From Rhizobium sp. BG4 (GTDB taxonomy: Bacteria; Pseudomonadota; Alphaproteobacteria; Rhizobiales; Rhizobiaceae): DNA of 64,000 nucleotides. Every line of letters starts with the position of its first letter. Positions within the stretch are counted from its first letter, which is position 1. Shown one piece after another: positions 17,351-25,394 of this stretch. Position numbers and translations under genes: made by a program. Location of the stretch: NCBI RefSeq assembly GCF_016864575.1, contig NZ_CP044125.1, positions 3,640,001 through 3,704,000 on the forward strand, written 5' to 3'. The notes under the pieces were generated by a model. The model was not told the origin of the DNA. It searched no databases and saw nothing but the letters and a program-made list of their open reading frames with translations.

Positions 17351-18552
17351 GCGGCGCGCAATGCCCAGCTGGCGAAGGGATCGGGAAGGTCGCGCCATTT
17401 CTCGGGCGTGAAATCCGCGGCATCGACGAGACATGCATCCAGCGCGGCGCGGATCTCGGCCTCGTCCATCGGATCGGCGCCGATGAAGACGATTTCCTGG
17501 CGGCGATCGCCCCAGACAGGATCGAGATAGGGCGCAATGTTCTTTTCGAAGCCGGGATCGCGCGGCCACTGCTCCTTCGGCACCGCCGTCCACCACAGAC
17601 CCATCTTGCCGGTGCGGACGATGGCGCCGGCCTGGCTGATCTCGCCGACATAATGCGGGCGGGTTGCCAGCCAGAAGAAGCCTTTTGAGCGCACGACGCC
17701 CGGCCAGGGGCAGTCGAGGAAGGCCTGCAGTTTTCCCGGATGGAAAGGGCGTTTCTCGCGATAGACGAAGGACCGGATGCCATATTCCTCGGTCTCCGGC
17801 ACATGATCCCGGAAGCCGTGCAGCTCCTTGTACCAGAGCGGGTGGGTCTCGGCCTTGTCGATATCGAAGCGGCCGGTGCCCAGGACATCGGTGAGTTCGA
17901 CGCGGCCGAAATCCGTCTCGATCAGCTTTGCATCCGGGTTCAGCCCGGTGATGATGATGCGGGCGGCATCGCGCTGCTCCGGCGTTGCGCTGCCGGTCTT
18001 GTTGAGGATGACGACATCGGCGAATTCGATCTGCTCGACCAGGAGATCGACGATCGTCCTGTTGTCGCCATCGCCGGCGGTCTCGCCGCGATCGGCCAGG
18101 AAATCGGTAGAGGCGTAGTCGGCCAGCAGATTGGCGGCATCGACGACGGTGACCATGGTGTCGAGCCGGGCGAGATCGGAAAGGCTTTCGCCGGCCTCAT
18201 CGCGGAACTCGAATGTGGTGGCGACGGGCAGGGGCTCGGCAATACCTGTCGATTCGATCAGCAGGTAATCGAACCGGCCCTGTTCGGCGAGCTGGCGGAC
18301 CTCGGTCAGCAGGTCGTCGCGAAGCGTGCAGCAGATGCAACCGTTGGTCATCTCGACCAGCTGTTCCTCGGTGCGCGACAGGTTGGCGCCGCCATCCCTC
18401 ACCAGCGCAGCATCGATATTCACCTCGCTCATGTCGTTGACGATGACGGCGACGCGCATGCCCTGTCGATTGGAAAGGACGTGATTGAGCAGCGTCGTCT
18501 TGCCTGCGCCGAGGAAGCCGGACAGGACCGTGACGGGGAGCCTGTTATCCAT
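17347..18552 (-). CDS. CobW/COG0523-family GTP-binding metallochaperone, zinc-related
   Basis: 401 residues. Walker A GFLGAGKT (12-19), the CxCC metal motif GCICC (71-75), Walker B-like YLLIESTGIAEP, the base motif NKTG and a C-terminal CobW_C domain with FYWL-type residues are all seen. The family includes zinc-responsive ZigA/YeiR/ZNG1 proteins that deliver zinc to client enzymes under starvation. A palindrome resembling a Zur site lies just upstream and the znu genes are adjacent, so a zinc role is favoured over cobalamin biosynthesis. Confidence 0.87.
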   Translation of the reverse strand: MDNRLPVTVLSGFLGAGKTTLLNHVLSNRQGMRVAVIVNDMSEVNIDAALVRDGGANLSRTEEQLVEMTNGCICCTLRDDLLTEVRQLAEQGRFDYLLIESTGIAEPLPVATTFEFRDEAGESLSDLARLDTMVTVVDAANLLADYASTDFLADRGETAGDGDNRTIVDLLVEQIEFADVVILNKTGSATPEQRDAARIIITGLNPDAKLIETDFGRVELTDVLGTGRFDIDKAETHPLWYKELHGFRDHVPETEEYGIRSFVYREKRPFHPGKLQAFLDCPWPGVVRSKGFFWLATRPHYVGEISQAGAIVRTGKMGLWWTAVPKEQWPRDPGFEKNIAPYLDPVWGDRRQEIVFIGADPMDEAEIRAALDACLVDAADFTPEKWRDLPDPFASWALRAA

Positions 18553-18568
18553 GGATATCTCCGTATAA

Positions 18569-18585
18569 ATGTTATACCATTACAT
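18569..18585. promoter_or_regulatory. Candidate Zur operator upstream of the CobW-type gene
   Basis: ATGTTATACCATTACAT is an imperfect palindrome (arms ATGTTAT/ATTACAT) 17 bases upstream of the start codon. It resembles the two boxes in the znuA-znuC spacer and alphaproteobacterial Zur sites as I recall them. Confidence 0.6.
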
Positions 18586-18643
18586 ATGCCGATCTGAAAA
18601 AGGCGAGCGGAAGGGCTCGCCTCTCTCATCGGTGTTCGAAAGC

Positions 18644-19627
18644 TCAGCTCTCGCGGCTGAGGCAATCCTTCATGTTGGCCGCGATGCCGCGCATCAGGGT
18701 GAAGTAGAGATCGGGGCCGGCCTCGAGTGTGGCGGCTTCCGGATCGAGAACGCCCGACTTCGCCTTGGTGCCTTCGATGACGACATCGACGAGGCGCGGT
18801 TCGAATTGCGGCTCGGCGAAGACGCAGGTGGCGCCAAGTTCGCCGACCTTCTTGTGGATCTCCGAAACGCGCTCGGCGCCGGGGATGGTTTCCGGGCTGA
18901 CGGTGATCGAGCCGGCGACCTTGATACCGTAGCGGTGCTCGAAATACTGGTAGGCGTCGTGGAAGACGATGAAGGGCTTGTCCTTCACCGGTGCGACGGT
19001 GGCCGCCAGCTCCTTGTCGAGGGCATCCAGCTTGTCATCAAGCGTCTTGGCATTGGCCTGGTAGGTCAGGGCGTTGGCCGGATCGGCGGCAACCAGCGTC
19101 GTGGTGATCTCGGCGGCCATCGCCTTGGCATTGGCGGGATCGAGCCAGAGATGGGTATCGAATTCGCCGTGGTCATGATCATGCCCGTGATCGTCGTGAC
19201 CGGCGGCTTCCGCATGGTCGTGATCGTGCGCTTCGGCCTCGTCGCCATCGTCATGCGGCTCGAAGGCGCCGCCTTCGCGGAATTTCAGCTTGGTGAGGCC
19301 CGGCGCATCGTCGAGCTCGGCAATGCTGGCATCGGAGCCCAGCGATTCAAGCGGCTTTTGCAGAAAGGCCTCGAGGCCGGGACCGACCCAGAACACCACC
19401 TTGGCGTCCTGCAGCGTGCGCGCATTCGAGGGCTTCATGCTGTAGGTATGCGGGGAGGCCGCGCCATCGACGATCAGCTCCGGCGTGCCGACGCCCTGCA
19501 TGATCGAGGCGACCAGCGAATGGACAGGCTTGATCGAGGTGACGACGACAGGCGCATCGGCGGCCTGGGTTGCGCCCGCCAGAAGCAGGGCCGGAAGGGC
19601 GAGGGAGAGGCCGGCGGCCAGTTTCAT
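18644..19627 (-). CDS. znuA: Zinc ABC transporter substrate-binding protein ZnuA
   Basis: 327 residues; ATG at 19627 follows GGAG with good spacing and begins a Sec signal peptide cleaved near TQA-AD. The cluster A-I binding protein fold carries the zinc ligand His60 (SPHTYSMKP) and the His/Asp-rich flexible loop at about 125-153 typical of ZnuA, followed by THLWLDP and a helical backbone. It captures zinc in the periplasm for ZnuBC. It is divergent from znuC with two Zur-like boxes between. Confidence 0.93.
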   Translation of the reverse strand: MKLAAGLSLALPALLLAGATQAADAPVVVTSIKPVHSLVASIMQGVGTPELIVDGAASPHTYSMKPSNARTLQDAKVVFWVGPGLEAFLQKPLESLGSDASIAELDDAPGLTKLKFREGGAFEPHDDGDEAEAHDHDHAEAAGHDDHGHDHDHGEFDTHLWLDPANAKAMAAEITTTLVAADPANALTYQANAKTLDDKLDALDKELAATVAPVKDKPFIVFHDAYQYFEHRYGIKVAGSITVSPETIPGAERVSEIHKKVGELGATCVFAEPQFEPRLVDVVIEGTKAKSGVLDPEAATLEAGPDLYFTLMRGIAANMKDCLSRES

Positions 19628-19656
19628 GTGCACGCTCCGCTTGAATAGCGTTTGTT

Positions 19657-19668
19657 ATGTTATTACAT
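19657..19668. promoter_or_regulatory. Candidate Zur operator, znuA side
   Basis: ATGTTATTACAT with arms ATGT/ACAT lies 30 bases upstream of the znuA start. With the box at 19675 it would allow Zur to repress both divergent promoters. Confidence 0.55.
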
Positions 19669-19674
19669 CAATTG

Positions 19675-19689
19675 CGTAATGCTATAACG
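19675..19689. promoter_or_regulatory. Candidate Zur operator, znuC side
   Basis: CGTAATGCTATAACG is an imperfect palindrome in the znuA-znuC spacer, seven bases from the first box. Its position argues against upstream start codons (GTG 19689, ATG 19701) for znuC. Confidence 0.5.
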
Positions 19690-19727
19690 TGTGCGATAGC
19701 ATGACGCAACAGCACATCAGGAAAATT

Positions 19728-20618
19728 ATGTTATCTCCCGCCAATACAGGGGCGAAGCCGCTGGTTTCCCTCAACAATGTCGGCATCAGGCGCAACGGGC
19801 GCTGGCTGGTCCGCGGCGTCGATTTCTCGGTTTCGCCGGGCGAGATCGTGACGCTGATCGGCCCGAACGGCTCCGGCAAATCGACGAGCGCCAAGGCGGC
19901 CATCGGCGTGTTGAAGCCGGATGAGGGGACGGTCGAGCGTCTGTCCGGCCTCAAGGTCGGCTATGTGCCGCAGAAGCTGGCGGTCGACTGGACGCTGCCG
20001 CTCACCGTGCGCCGGCTGATGACGCTGACGGGGCCGCTCGCCGACAAGGAAATGATGACGGCGCTCGAGGCGGCCGGCATGGCGCATATGCTCGATGCTG
20101 AGGTGCAGCACCTCTCGGGCGGCGAATTCCAGCGCGCCCTGATGGCCCGCGCCATTGCCCGCAAGCCCGATCTGCTGGTGCTCGACGAACCGGTGCAGGG
20201 CGTCGATTTCTCCGGCGAGATAGCGCTCTACGACCTGATCAAGCAGATCCGAAACAATACCGGCTGCGGCATCCTGCTGATCTCGCACGACCTCCATGTC
20301 GTCATGGCCGAGACCGATACGGTCATCTGCCTCAACGGCCACGTCTGCTGCCGCGGCACGCCGCAGGCCGTCAGCCAGAGCCCGGAATATGTGCGGCTGT
20401 TCGGCAGCCGCGCGGCGCAGACGCTTGCCGTCTATAGCCACCATCACGACCATACGCATTTGCCCGACGGCCGCGTCCAGCATGCCGATGGAACGGTGAC
20501 CGATCACTGCCATCCGGAGGATGGTCATCACCACGATCATGATCACCCGCACGGTCATGACCATGACCACGACGGGCACGATCACCATCATCACCATGCG
20601 GGGGAGCGCCATGCTTGA
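19728..20618 (+). CDS. znuC: Zinc ABC transporter ATP-binding protein ZnuC with His-rich tail
   Basis: 296 residues from ATG 19728, chosen for AGGA five bases upstream and because earlier starts fall in the operator area. Walker A GPNGSGKS (45-52), signature LSGGE (129-133) and Walker B LLVLDEP are present. Residues about 238-290 form an unusually long tail with some two dozen His plus many Asp residues, absent from short ZnuC proteins such as that of E. coli as I recall. The tail may buffer or sense cytoplasmic zinc. It overlaps znuB by eight bases. Confidence 0.92.
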   Translation: MLSPANTGAKPLVSLNNVGIRRNGRWLVRGVDFSVSPGEIVTLIGPNGSGKSTSAKAAIGVLKPDEGTVERLSGLKVGYVPQKLAVDWTLPLTVRRLMTLTGPLADKEMMTALEAAGMAHMLDAEVQHLSGGEFQRALMARAIARKPDLLVLDEPVQGVDFSGEIALYDLIKQIRNNTGCGILLISHDLHVVMAETDTVICLNGHVCCRGTPQAVSQSPEYVRLFGSRAAQTLAVYSHHHDHTHLPDGRVQHADGTVTDHCHPEDGHHHDHDHPHGHDHDHDGHDHHHHHAGERHA

Positions 20619-21423
20619 CGATTTCTTCGTCCGTGCGATCCTCGCCGGCGTCGGTCTGGCGCTGACCACCGGGCCGCTTGGCTGCTTCATCATCTGGCGG
20701 CGGATGGCCTATTTCGGCGACACGATCGCCCATTCGGCGCTGCTCGGCGTGGCGCTGTCGCTGCTCTTCCAGTTCAACCTGACGCTCGCCGTCTTCGGCG
20801 TGGCGGCCACCGTCTCGATCCTGCTGCTTCTCCTGCAGAAGCGCCAGGCGCTGTCGGCCGATGCGCTGCTCGGCATTCTCTCGCATGCGACGCTGGCGAT
20901 CGGCCTCGTCATGGTCGCCTTCATGACCTGGGTGCGCATCGATCTTATCGCCTTCCTGTTCGGCGATATCCTGGCCGTCTCCAAGAGTGATATCGCGGTC
21001 ATCTGGGGCGGCGGCATCTTCGTCGTCGCGGCAATCGCCTGGCTGTGGCGGCCGCTGCTTGCCTCCACCGTCAATCCCGAGCTTGCCGAGGCCGAGGGCA
21101 TGCAGCCCGAGAGGGCGCGGCTGTTTTTCATGCTGCTGATGGCGGTCGTTATCGCCATCGCCATGAAGATCGTCGGGATCATGCTGATCACCTCGCTGCT
21201 GATCATTCCGGCCGCGGCCGCCCGCCGCTTTTCGCCGACACCGGAGATTATGGCCGTTCTGGCATCGCTGATCGGCGCCGTTGCCGTGGTCGGCGGGCTG
21301 TTCGGCTCGCTGACCTATGACACGCCTTCCGGCCCGTCGATCGTGGTGGCGGCACTCATCCTCTTCATCCTCAGCCTGCTGCCGCGGCTGGGACGCAGAC
21401 AAGCGCAAGGACAAGGCACATGA
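20611..21423 (+). CDS. znuB: Zinc ABC transporter permease ZnuB
   Basis: 270 residues from ATG 20611, preceded by GGGGGAG and overlapping znuC. It has about eight hydrophobic segments of the ABC-3 family; FGDTIAHSALLGVAL and IPAAAARRFS are conserved family segments. It forms the inner-membrane channel for zinc and overlaps zur by four bases (ATGA). Confidence 0.92.
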   Translation: MLDDFFVRAILAGVGLALTTGPLGCFIIWRRMAYFGDTIAHSALLGVALSLLFQFNLTLAVFGVAATVSILLLLLQKRQALSADALLGILSHATLAIGLVMVAFMTWVRIDLIAFLFGDILAVSKSDIAVIWGGGIFVVAAIAWLWRPLLASTVNPELAEAEGMQPERARLFFMLLMAVVIAIAMKIVGIMLITSLLIIPAAAARRFSPTPEIMAVLASLIGAVAVVGGLFGSLTYDTPSGPSIVVAALILFILSLLPRLGRRQAQGQGT

Positions 21424-21818
21424 ACACGCCGCAGCTGACCAAGAACCAGGCTCTGGTCTATGACGTCCTAGAAAAATCCGAAGGGCCGCTCAGCGCCTAC
21501 ACGATCCTCGACAAGCTCAGGGATCACGGCTTTCGCGCGCCGTTGCAGGTCTATCGGGCGCTCGACAAGCTGCTCGAGTATGGCGTCGTCCACCGGCTGG
21601 AAAGCATCAACTCCTTCGTCGTCTGCGCCCATCCGGACGAGAACTGCCACAACCACGGCACCGTCGCCTTCGCCATCTGCGAAAGCTGCGGCCAGGTGAT
21701 CGAATTCCACGACCACGAGGTCGATCACCGGCTGATGGACCGGATGCGCGCCAAGAAGTTCAAGGCCGAGAAGACGACGATCGAGATCCGCGGCGTTTGC
21801 GAGAGCTGCGCCGCCTAG
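21420..21818 (+). CDS. zur: Zinc uptake regulator Zur (Fur family)
   Basis: 132 residues. An N-terminal winged helix (about 1-75) is followed by the dimerisation domain with ICESCGQVIEFHDHEVD and a second CESC near the C-terminus, the paired CxxC structural zinc site of Zur/Fur. It is coupled to znuB by an ATGA overlap. It is expected to repress znuA, znuCB-zur itself and the CobW-type gene when zinc is sufficient, via the palindromes noted. Confidence 0.9.
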   Translation: MNTPQLTKNQALVYDVLEKSEGPLSAYTILDKLRDHGFRAPLQVYRALDKLLEYGVVHRLESINSFVVCAHPDENCHNHGTVAFAICESCGQVIEFHDHEVDHRLMDRMRAKKFKAEKTTIEIRGVCESCAA

Positions 21819-21844
21819 GCTTCGTGAAATGCCGGGCAGCAGCG

Positions 21845-22030
21845 TTACTGCTGCTTGCTCTTGCCGTCCTTGGCCTGCCGCCGGGCGAAGACGCGCATGA
21901 TCAGCTGGAAGGCAACGACGATGGCAAACATGTAGAGCCAATGGCTCCAGTTGCCGTCCGCCGAGAAGGCGAAGTTCAGGCCTATGATGACGGCAAAACT
22001 CAAAGCGAATGAAATGATGTAAACGGCCAT
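21845..22030 (-). CDS. Small two-helix membrane protein, uncharacterised
   Basis: 61 residues from ATG 22030, with GGGAGGA upstream. Two hydrophobic segments (about 4-22 and 31-48) are separated by SADGNWSH, followed by a basic tail RRQAKDGKSK. I do not recognise a family. It is convergent with zur. Confidence 0.65.
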   Translation of the reverse strand: MAVYIISFALSFAVIIGLNFAFSADGNWSHWLYMFAIVVAFQLIMRVFARRQAKDGKSKQQ

Positions 22031-22109
22031 CCGATCCTCCCCAGACGATCGTATTCTAGATATCGACGGGCTGCCTTTCAACCTGGAGGGGATTTCTGGC
22101 CGTAATCCC

Positions 22110-22640
22110 TTAGTCTAGTCGCCTGAGATCCCGCGCGAACCTTTGCCAGTTCGACACGTATTTCTCCGCCGAGCGCTTCAGCCCCTCGATCGCCTTTTCA
22201 TCCAGTGTGCGGATGACGCGGGCGGGGGAGCCGGCGATCAGCGAGCCGTCGGGGAATTCCTTGCCCTCGGTGACAAGTGCATTGGCGCCGACCAGGCAGT
22301 TGTTGCCGATCTTCGCGCCATTCAGCACGGTCGCACCCATGCCGATCAGCGCGTTGTCGCCGATCGTGCAGCCGTGGACGATGGCGTGGTGGCCGATGGT
22401 GCAGCCTGCGCCGATTGTCACGGGCGCGCCGGGATCGGTATGCAACATCGCGCCTTCCTGGATATTGGTGTTGCGGCCGACAACGATCGGCTCGTTGTCG
22501 CCGCGCAACACCGCGCCGAACCAGATGCCGACGCCTTCGCCAACCTCGACGTCACCGATCACATGCGCATCCGGAGCGATCCAGTAAAGACCGCTTGCGG
22601 GAAGGCGTGGCTTCAATCCTCCGAGCGCATAGACCGGCAT
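22110..22640 (-). CDS. Gamma carbonic anhydrase-family hexapeptide protein
   Basis: 176 residues of left-handed beta-helix hexapeptide repeats with a C-terminal helix. Potential zinc His residues lie in AMLHTD and IGHHAIVHG, as in Cam/YrdA-type proteins. Members may be carbonic anhydrases or acyl/acetyl carriers, and many are untested. It is preceded nine bases upstream by the FAH-family gene in the same direction. Confidence 0.85.
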   Translation of the reverse strand: MPVYALGGLKPRLPASGLYWIAPDAHVIGDVEVGEGVGIWFGAVLRGDNEPIVVGRNTNIQEGAMLHTDPGAPVTIGAGCTIGHHAIVHGCTIGDNALIGMGATVLNGAKIGNNCLVGANALVTEGKEFPDGSLIAGSPARVIRTLDEKAIEGLKRSAEKYVSNWQRFARDLRRLD

Positions 22641-22649
22641 GGCAATTCC

Positions 22650-23348
22650 TCAGCTGACGGTGACGGTAAGCGTGGCGATGCCATCGATACCGCATTCGAC
22701 GGTATCGCCCTTTACGACGGCGCCGACGCCGGCGGGCGTGCCGGTCATGATTACGTCGCCGGGCGCCAGGATGAAGAGCTTCGAGAGCTCGGCGATGATC
22801 TCCGGCACCTTCCAGATCATCTGGTTGAGATCGCCTTCCTGGACGCGCTTGCCATTGTGATCGAGCCAGATGCGGCCGCTTGTGGGATGGCCGAGCTCAT
22901 CGGCGGGGACGATCGGCGAGACCGGTGCGGAGAATTCAAAGGCCTTCGCGACTTCCCACGGGCGGCCCATCTTCTTGGCGACGGCCTGCAGGTCGCGGCG
23001 GGTGAAATCGATGCCGATCGCGTAGCCATAGATGCAGTCAAGCGCCTTCTCGACCGGAATGTTCTCGCCGCCTTCCTTCAGGAAGATCACGCATTCGGCT
23101 TCGTAATGCACATCTTCGGAGAGCGGCGGATAGGGAAAGGGCTTTCCGGCGGGCAGCAGATTGTCCGGGTTCTTCTGGAAGAAGAACGGCGGCTCGCGGC
23201 TCGGGTCATGCCCCATCTCGATCGCATGGTCGGCATAGTTGCGGCCAACGCAATAGACGCGGCGCACGGGGAAGAAATCGGCGCTGCCTTCGACGGGAAG
23301 CAGAACGGGCTGTGGGACGGGGATGACGGTCTGGAGATCGGCGGACAT
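22650..23348 (-). CDS. Fumarylacetoacetate hydrolase-family protein
   Basis: 232 residues. The FAH C-terminal fold has metal-binding acidic contexts HYEAECVIFL and IGIDFTRRDLQ and the conserved MTGTPAGVG segment. Short family members include fumarylpyruvate hydrolase and acylpyruvases (YcgM/FAHD1-like). The substrate is not determinable here; it is probably in an operon with the hexapeptide protein. Confidence 0.88.
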   Translation of the reverse strand: MSADLQTVIPVPQPVLLPVEGSADFFPVRRVYCVGRNYADHAIEMGHDPSREPPFFFQKNPDNLLPAGKPFPYPPLSEDVHYEAECVIFLKEGGENIPVEKALDCIYGYAIGIDFTRRDLQAVAKKMGRPWEVAKAFEFSAPVSPIVPADELGHPTSGRIWLDHNGKRVQEGDLNQMIWKVPEIIAELSKLFILAPGDVIMTGTPAGVGAVVKGDTVECGIDGIATLTVTVS

Positions 23349-23421
23349 GGCATGCTCTTGCTGTTATCGGTGCGGTGATCTTAGACGTAAAAGGTGACGC
23401 AGGGAAAGGACGCTGGCGCGA

Positions 23422-25394
23422 TTATCGGTCCTGTGCCGCATCGTGGCGCATGACGGCGTAATAGCCCGAAAGTTCCGGGATCATCGCCGCCATCACGTCG
23501 AAGCGGGGATCGTCCTCGACCAGTTCGCCGGCATATTTCGCCTGCAGGAACAGTGCGTGGGCGGCGAGCGCATCGTCATTGGCCCGGTGCAGAATGGTGA
23601 AGACAGGGGCAGGGACGGTCTTGCCCTTGACGATGACGCGGTCGAGCTCGGCGATCGTGTATCTGCCGCTGACCAGGAATGCCGTGGTCTCGCCGAGCAG
23701 AAGCGCGACGCCATAATTCTTCGAGGCGCCCTCCAGCCGTGAGGCGAGGTTGACGCTGTCGCCGAGGCAGGAATAGTCGAAGCGGCGGGTGGAGCCCATA
23801 TTGCCGACGACGCATTCGCCGGTATTGATGCCGACGCCCATCTTCAGCACATGCAGCGGCGTACCAAAGGCCTTGGCTTCGGTTTCCAGCTCGCGATTGA
23901 GCTTGGTGATCTCCTCCTGCATCGCCAGCGATGCGGTGACGGCATGCATGGCATGATCGGGATCGTCGAGCGGCGCGTTCCAGAAGGCCATGATGCAATC
24001 GCCCATATATTTGTCGATCGTGCCGCCATGGTTGATCACCACTTCGGACAGCGGCGTCAGCAGCCGGTTGATCAGCGTCGTCAGCTGCTCCGGATCGTCC
24101 TTCATCGTCTCGGCGATGGTCGTGAAGCCGCGCACATCCGAAAACAGCACCGAGAGCGTGCGCCGCTCGCCACCGAGCTTCAGCTGCGAGGGGTCTTCCG
24201 TCAGCCGCTTGACGAGTTCCGGCGAGATATATTGCGAGAAGGCGCGGGTGATCTGCTGCTTGTTGCGCCGCTCCTCGGCGAAGTCGAAGGCAGCCTGGCC
24301 GAAGGCGACGGCGATATAGGCGATCGACGGGCCGAGTGGCGAGACGAAGACATGGCCGAAGCGGATGCCGGCGAAGCTTGCGGCAGCGAAGACACCGATC
24401 GCGGCAATCGCGGCTGCGAGCGTCAGCCAGCTGGTGGAGCGCCAGACCGTTGCCGCCGCGAGGATCGCCGCGACGAGGATCGCCAGTGCCACCAGCGGCA
24501 GCGCGCCCCTGGCGATATAGAAGCGATGGACGATATTGTCGTAGATCGTTGCCTGGATCTCGACGCCAGCCACCAGCTTGCCGGTGTGGACGGTATAGGG
24601 TGTCGCAAAGGTATCGGCGCCGCCCTTGTCGATCTCGGGCGCGTTCTGCAGGCTGAGACCGACGAGCACAACGCGATTCCTGAAGAAATTAGGGGCAGGA
24701 AAGTCGGCGGATCGAGCGCCTGATAATAGGAGACCGTCGGATAGCTGCGGGCCGGGCCGAAGGACTGGATCATTGCGCCCGCGGGCGGCATCGCGGCCGC
24801 CTTTCCCGCGGCGGCCGCCAGCATCACGGCAAAGCCGTCGCGATAGGCGGGAATGGTGCGGAAGGTGCCGTCGCCGCTAAGCTCGATCGAGGCGATGCCG
24901 GTTCTGGCACCGGCGGCCGTGAACTGCGGCATCGGGGTGGTGCGGATCAGCTGATCGGCCTGCGGCGCCTGGATCAGCGTTTCATCACCGGCAAGCACCA
25001 GATCGGGTGCAGAGGCTGCAGTGACCGCCGTGTCATTCTCGGGAGAAGAGGGCTCGGCCATGATGATGTCGAGGCCGATCGCCTTGGCGCCGGCGGCCCG
25101 CAGTGCCTTGATCAGGTCGGCGTGCAGGCGGCGCGGCCAGGGCCATTGGGCGTTGATCTGCGCCAGCGCCGGTTCGTCGATCGCGACGATGACGGGCGCG
25201 TCCTCGGGCGGAAGAGGATCATCGACGGTCGAGAGATAGTCGAAGCTCCGGAGTTCGAGCAGCGACCAGGCCGGCAGCCGCGACAGAAACGAAATCGCCA
25301 CCAGCGTCGCCAGCACCAGCACGGCAAGCCTGACCGGCCGGCTGCTGAACGGCCAGCCGGGAGCGCGGATGGACTGGCGGGGATTGGAGCGCAT
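23422..25394 (-). pseudogene. CHASE2-domain class III adenylate/guanylate cyclase, frameshifted
   Basis: Two frames together encode one protein of about 657 residues: an N-terminal membrane segment, a periplasmic CHASE2 domain (about 45-290, VIVAIDEPALAQINAQWPWP), membrane helices, and a class III cyclase domain. The frames join at the CCCC run complementary to 24692-24695, where one extra base restores ALDPPTFLPPNFFRNRVVLV. Cyclase residues look intact: metal Asp about 420 and 466, Lys 462 (GTIDKYMGD), Ser 542, Asn 549, Arg 553. The start ATG shares one base with the upstream gene's stop. It may be a real mutation or a homopolymer sequencing error. Confidence 0.82.

Noticed and set aside
17347..18552. 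Cobaltochelatase-associated CobW of cobalamin synthesis
   Set aside because: The gene is next to znuA with Zur-like boxes and far from other cob genes; a zinc metallochaperone role is favoured.
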